This document shows, piece by piece, positions 62,701 to 64,000 of a stretch of 64,000 bases of DNA (the stretch's first letter is position 1; every line of letters begins with the position of its first letter). The notes under the pieces are model-generated. The model was given only the letters and a program-made list of their open reading frames with translations. It was not told the DNA's origin and did no database searches. The stretch covers positions 62,001 through 126,000 of the forward strand of contig NZ_QLJH01000007.1 of the NCBI RefSeq assembly GCF_003951315.1, given 5' to 3'. Both the position numbers and the translations under genes were made by a program. Origin of the DNA: Sphingomonas sp. S-NIH.Pt15_0812. GTDB taxonomy: Bacteria > Pseudomonadota > Alphaproteobacteria > Sphingomonadales > Sphingomonadaceae.

Positions 62701-64000
62701 ATGGCAACCGCAGCCGACCGAATGGCGCAAAGCATCAGCCTGGGGAAATTCGCCCAGGCCACCGACCTCAAGAAGCGGCTGTGGTTCACCATCGGCGCGC
62801 TGATCGTGTTCCGCCTGCTCAGCTACGTGCCGCTGCCGGGCATCGATCCCGTCGGTCTCGCCGGGCTGGCCAGCCGCACGCAGGGCGGCGTGCTGGACTT
62901 CTTCAACACCTTCTCGGGCGGTGCGCTGTCGCGCGCCTCGCTGATCGCGCTGGGCGTGATGCCGTACATCACGGCGTCGATCGTCGTGCAGCTCGCCACC
63001 TCGCTCGCGCCGCAGCTCGCCGCGATCAAGAAGGAAGGCGAGAGCGGCCGCAAGAAGCTGAACCAATATACCCGCTACGGCACGGTCGCGCTGACCGCGA
63101 TCCAGGGCTTCTTCATCGCGCGCGGCATGGAAGCGGGCGGTGCGGTGGTGCAGCCGGGGACGATCTTCATCGTCTCGGCGATCATCAGCCTGATCGGGGG
63201 CACCATGTTCCTGATGTGGCTGGGCGAGCAGATCACCAGCCGCGGCATCGGCAACGGCGTGTCGCTGATCATCATGGCGGGCATCGTCGCGCATCTGCCG
63301 ACGACCTTGTTCAACCTGCTGGAGGGCGGCCGCACCGGCAGCCTCGATCCGCTGCGCCTGATCGGCATCATCGTCGCGGTGATCGGCCTGGTCCTGTTCA
63401 TCTGCTTCATGGAGCGCGCGCAGCGCCGCATCCTGATCCAGTACCCCAAGCGCCAGACGCAGCGCGGGATGCAGGCGGATCGCAGCCATCTGCCGCTGAA
63501 GATCAACACGGCCGGCGTGATCCCGCCGATCTTCGCCTCATCGCTGCTGCTGATGCCGCTGACGATCAGCCAGTTCGCCGGCCAGCACACGGCCGGTGAG
63601 AGCCGCTGGGGCGACTTCATCATCTCGCTCAACCAGTATCTGCAGCATGGCAGTCCGGTCTACATGGCGCTCTATGCTGCCGGCATCATCTTCTTCTCCT
63701 TCTTCTACACGGCGGTGGTGTTCAACCCCGAGGAGACGGCGGACAATCTGAAGCGCTATGGCGGCTTCGTGCCGGGCATCCGGCCGGGCAAGAACACCGA
63801 GAATTATTTCGATTATGTGCTGACGCGCATCACGGTGATCGGTGCGGCCTATCTGACCATCATCTGCCTGTTGCCGGAATATCTGGTCACGGCGCTGTCC
63901 ATCCCCTTCTACCTCGGCGGCACCAGCCTGCTGATCGTGGTGAACGTGACGATGGACACGGTGACGCAGATCCAGTCGCATCTGCTGGCGCATCAATATG
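62701..64000 (+). CDS. secY: Preprotein translocase subunit SecY (3'-truncated by window edge)
   Basis: The central pore of the Sec translocon in the inner membrane. From ATG 62701 (MATAADRMAQSISLGKFAQA) the frame is open to the last base, giving 433 residues of about 455; the C-terminus lies outside. The sequence shows the SecY pattern: helix 1 FTIGALIVFRLLSYVPLPGI, the cytoplasmic and pore helices including LIALGVMPYITASIVVQLAT, and LTAIQGFFIARGME. The stretch YPKRQTQRGMQADRSHLPLK is the family's cytosolic loop. A terminator-like hairpin lies just upstream, so secY may have its own promoter in the 160-bp gap. Confidence 0.97.
   Translation, partial: MATAADRMAQSISLGKFAQATDLKKRLWFTIGALIVFRLLSYVPLPGIDPVGLAGLASRTQGGVLDFFNTFSGGALSRASLIALGVMPYITASIVVQLATSLAPQLAAIKKEGESGRKKLNQYTRYGTVALTAIQGFFIARGMEAGGAVVQPGTIFIVSAIISLIGGTMFLMWLGEQITSRGIGNGVSLIIMAGIVAHLPTTLFNLLEGGRTGSLDPLRLIGIIVAVIGLVLFICFMERAQRRILIQYPKRQTQRGMQADRSHLPLKINTAGVIPPIFASSLLLMPLTISQFAGQHTAGESRWGDFIISLNQYLQHGSPVYMALYAAGIIFFSFFYTAVVFNPEETADNLKRYGGFVPGIRPGKNTENYFDYVLTRITVIGAAYLTIICLLPEYLVTALSIPFYLGGTSLLIVVNVTMDTVTQIQSHLLAHQY

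Noticed and set aside
62781..63599. A 272-residue frame inside secY
   Set aside because: It is a different frame within a clear SecY gene, with no family features.

Overview
The window is a high-GC chromosomal segment from an alphaproteobacterium, most likely a sphingomonad (Sphingomonas or a close relative). This rests on the gene content: split gcvPA/gcvPB, a Tad/Cpa pilus cluster, a ProRS of the archaeal/eukaryotic-like class, a poxvirus-type topoisomerase IB, an S5 protein with a Gly/Arg-rich extension, and alphaproteobacterial ribosomal gene order. Nothing looks like a plasmid, prophage, insertion sequence or CRISPR array. It reads as core chromosome with densely packed, mostly overlapping operons.

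Layout. 1-9.7 kb: the 3' part of ispG, a GAF protein, a 29-bp inverted repeat, then the minus-strand glycine cleavage operon (tandem glycine riboswitch - gcvT - gcvH - a small cysteine-paired exported protein - gcvPA - gcvPB). After these come a lipoprotein, ispH, thrB and rnhA. 10-19.8 kb: a DAO-type oxidoreductase/hydrolase pair on minus, then a plus-strand Flp/Tad pilus assembly cluster cpaA-B-C-D-E-tadB-tadC that lacks the motor ATPase gene cpaF and any pilin. 19.8-31.4 kb: SemiSWEET, an SGNH/CE2-like esterase, a CcdC-like membrane protein, a DMT exporter, proS, a soluble PAS chemoreceptor, a K+ channel with an RCK domain, RNase R and an MsbA-like ABC exporter. 31.5-47.3 kb: accessory metabolism and stress genes, namely PHA depolymerase, thiolase/MaoC, a TonB-like protein, MscS, topoisomerase IB, DJ-1/PfpI, an MFS carrier, Cu/Zn SOD with ThpR, a BI-1 protein, a transglutaminase-like protein, an extensin-like protein and a Nudix hydrolase. 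47.4-64 kb: tRNA-Trp (minus), then the str, S10 and spc gene sets on plus: rpsL-rpsG-fusA-tuf, rpsJ to rpsQ, and rplN to secY (cut by the window end).

How the genes work together. The glycine riboswitch should switch on all four glycine cleavage proteins when glycine is in excess. ispG and ispH are the last two enzymes of the MEP isoprenoid route. The Cpa/Tad genes form the inner-membrane platform, secretin, localisation ATPase and prepilin peptidase of an adhesive pilus, and their motor must be encoded elsewhere. The ribosomal genes make up most of the translation apparatus and start from a good promoter in front of rpsL.

Most noteworthy: (i) an S5 ribosomal protein with an ~80-residue N-terminal tail carrying six RGG motifs; (ii) a series of terminator-like hairpins inside the ribosomal supercluster; (iii) an unrecognised exported protein translationally coupled on both sides inside the gcv operon; (iv) the missing cpaF. 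I found no clearly novel multi-gene defence or biosynthetic system.
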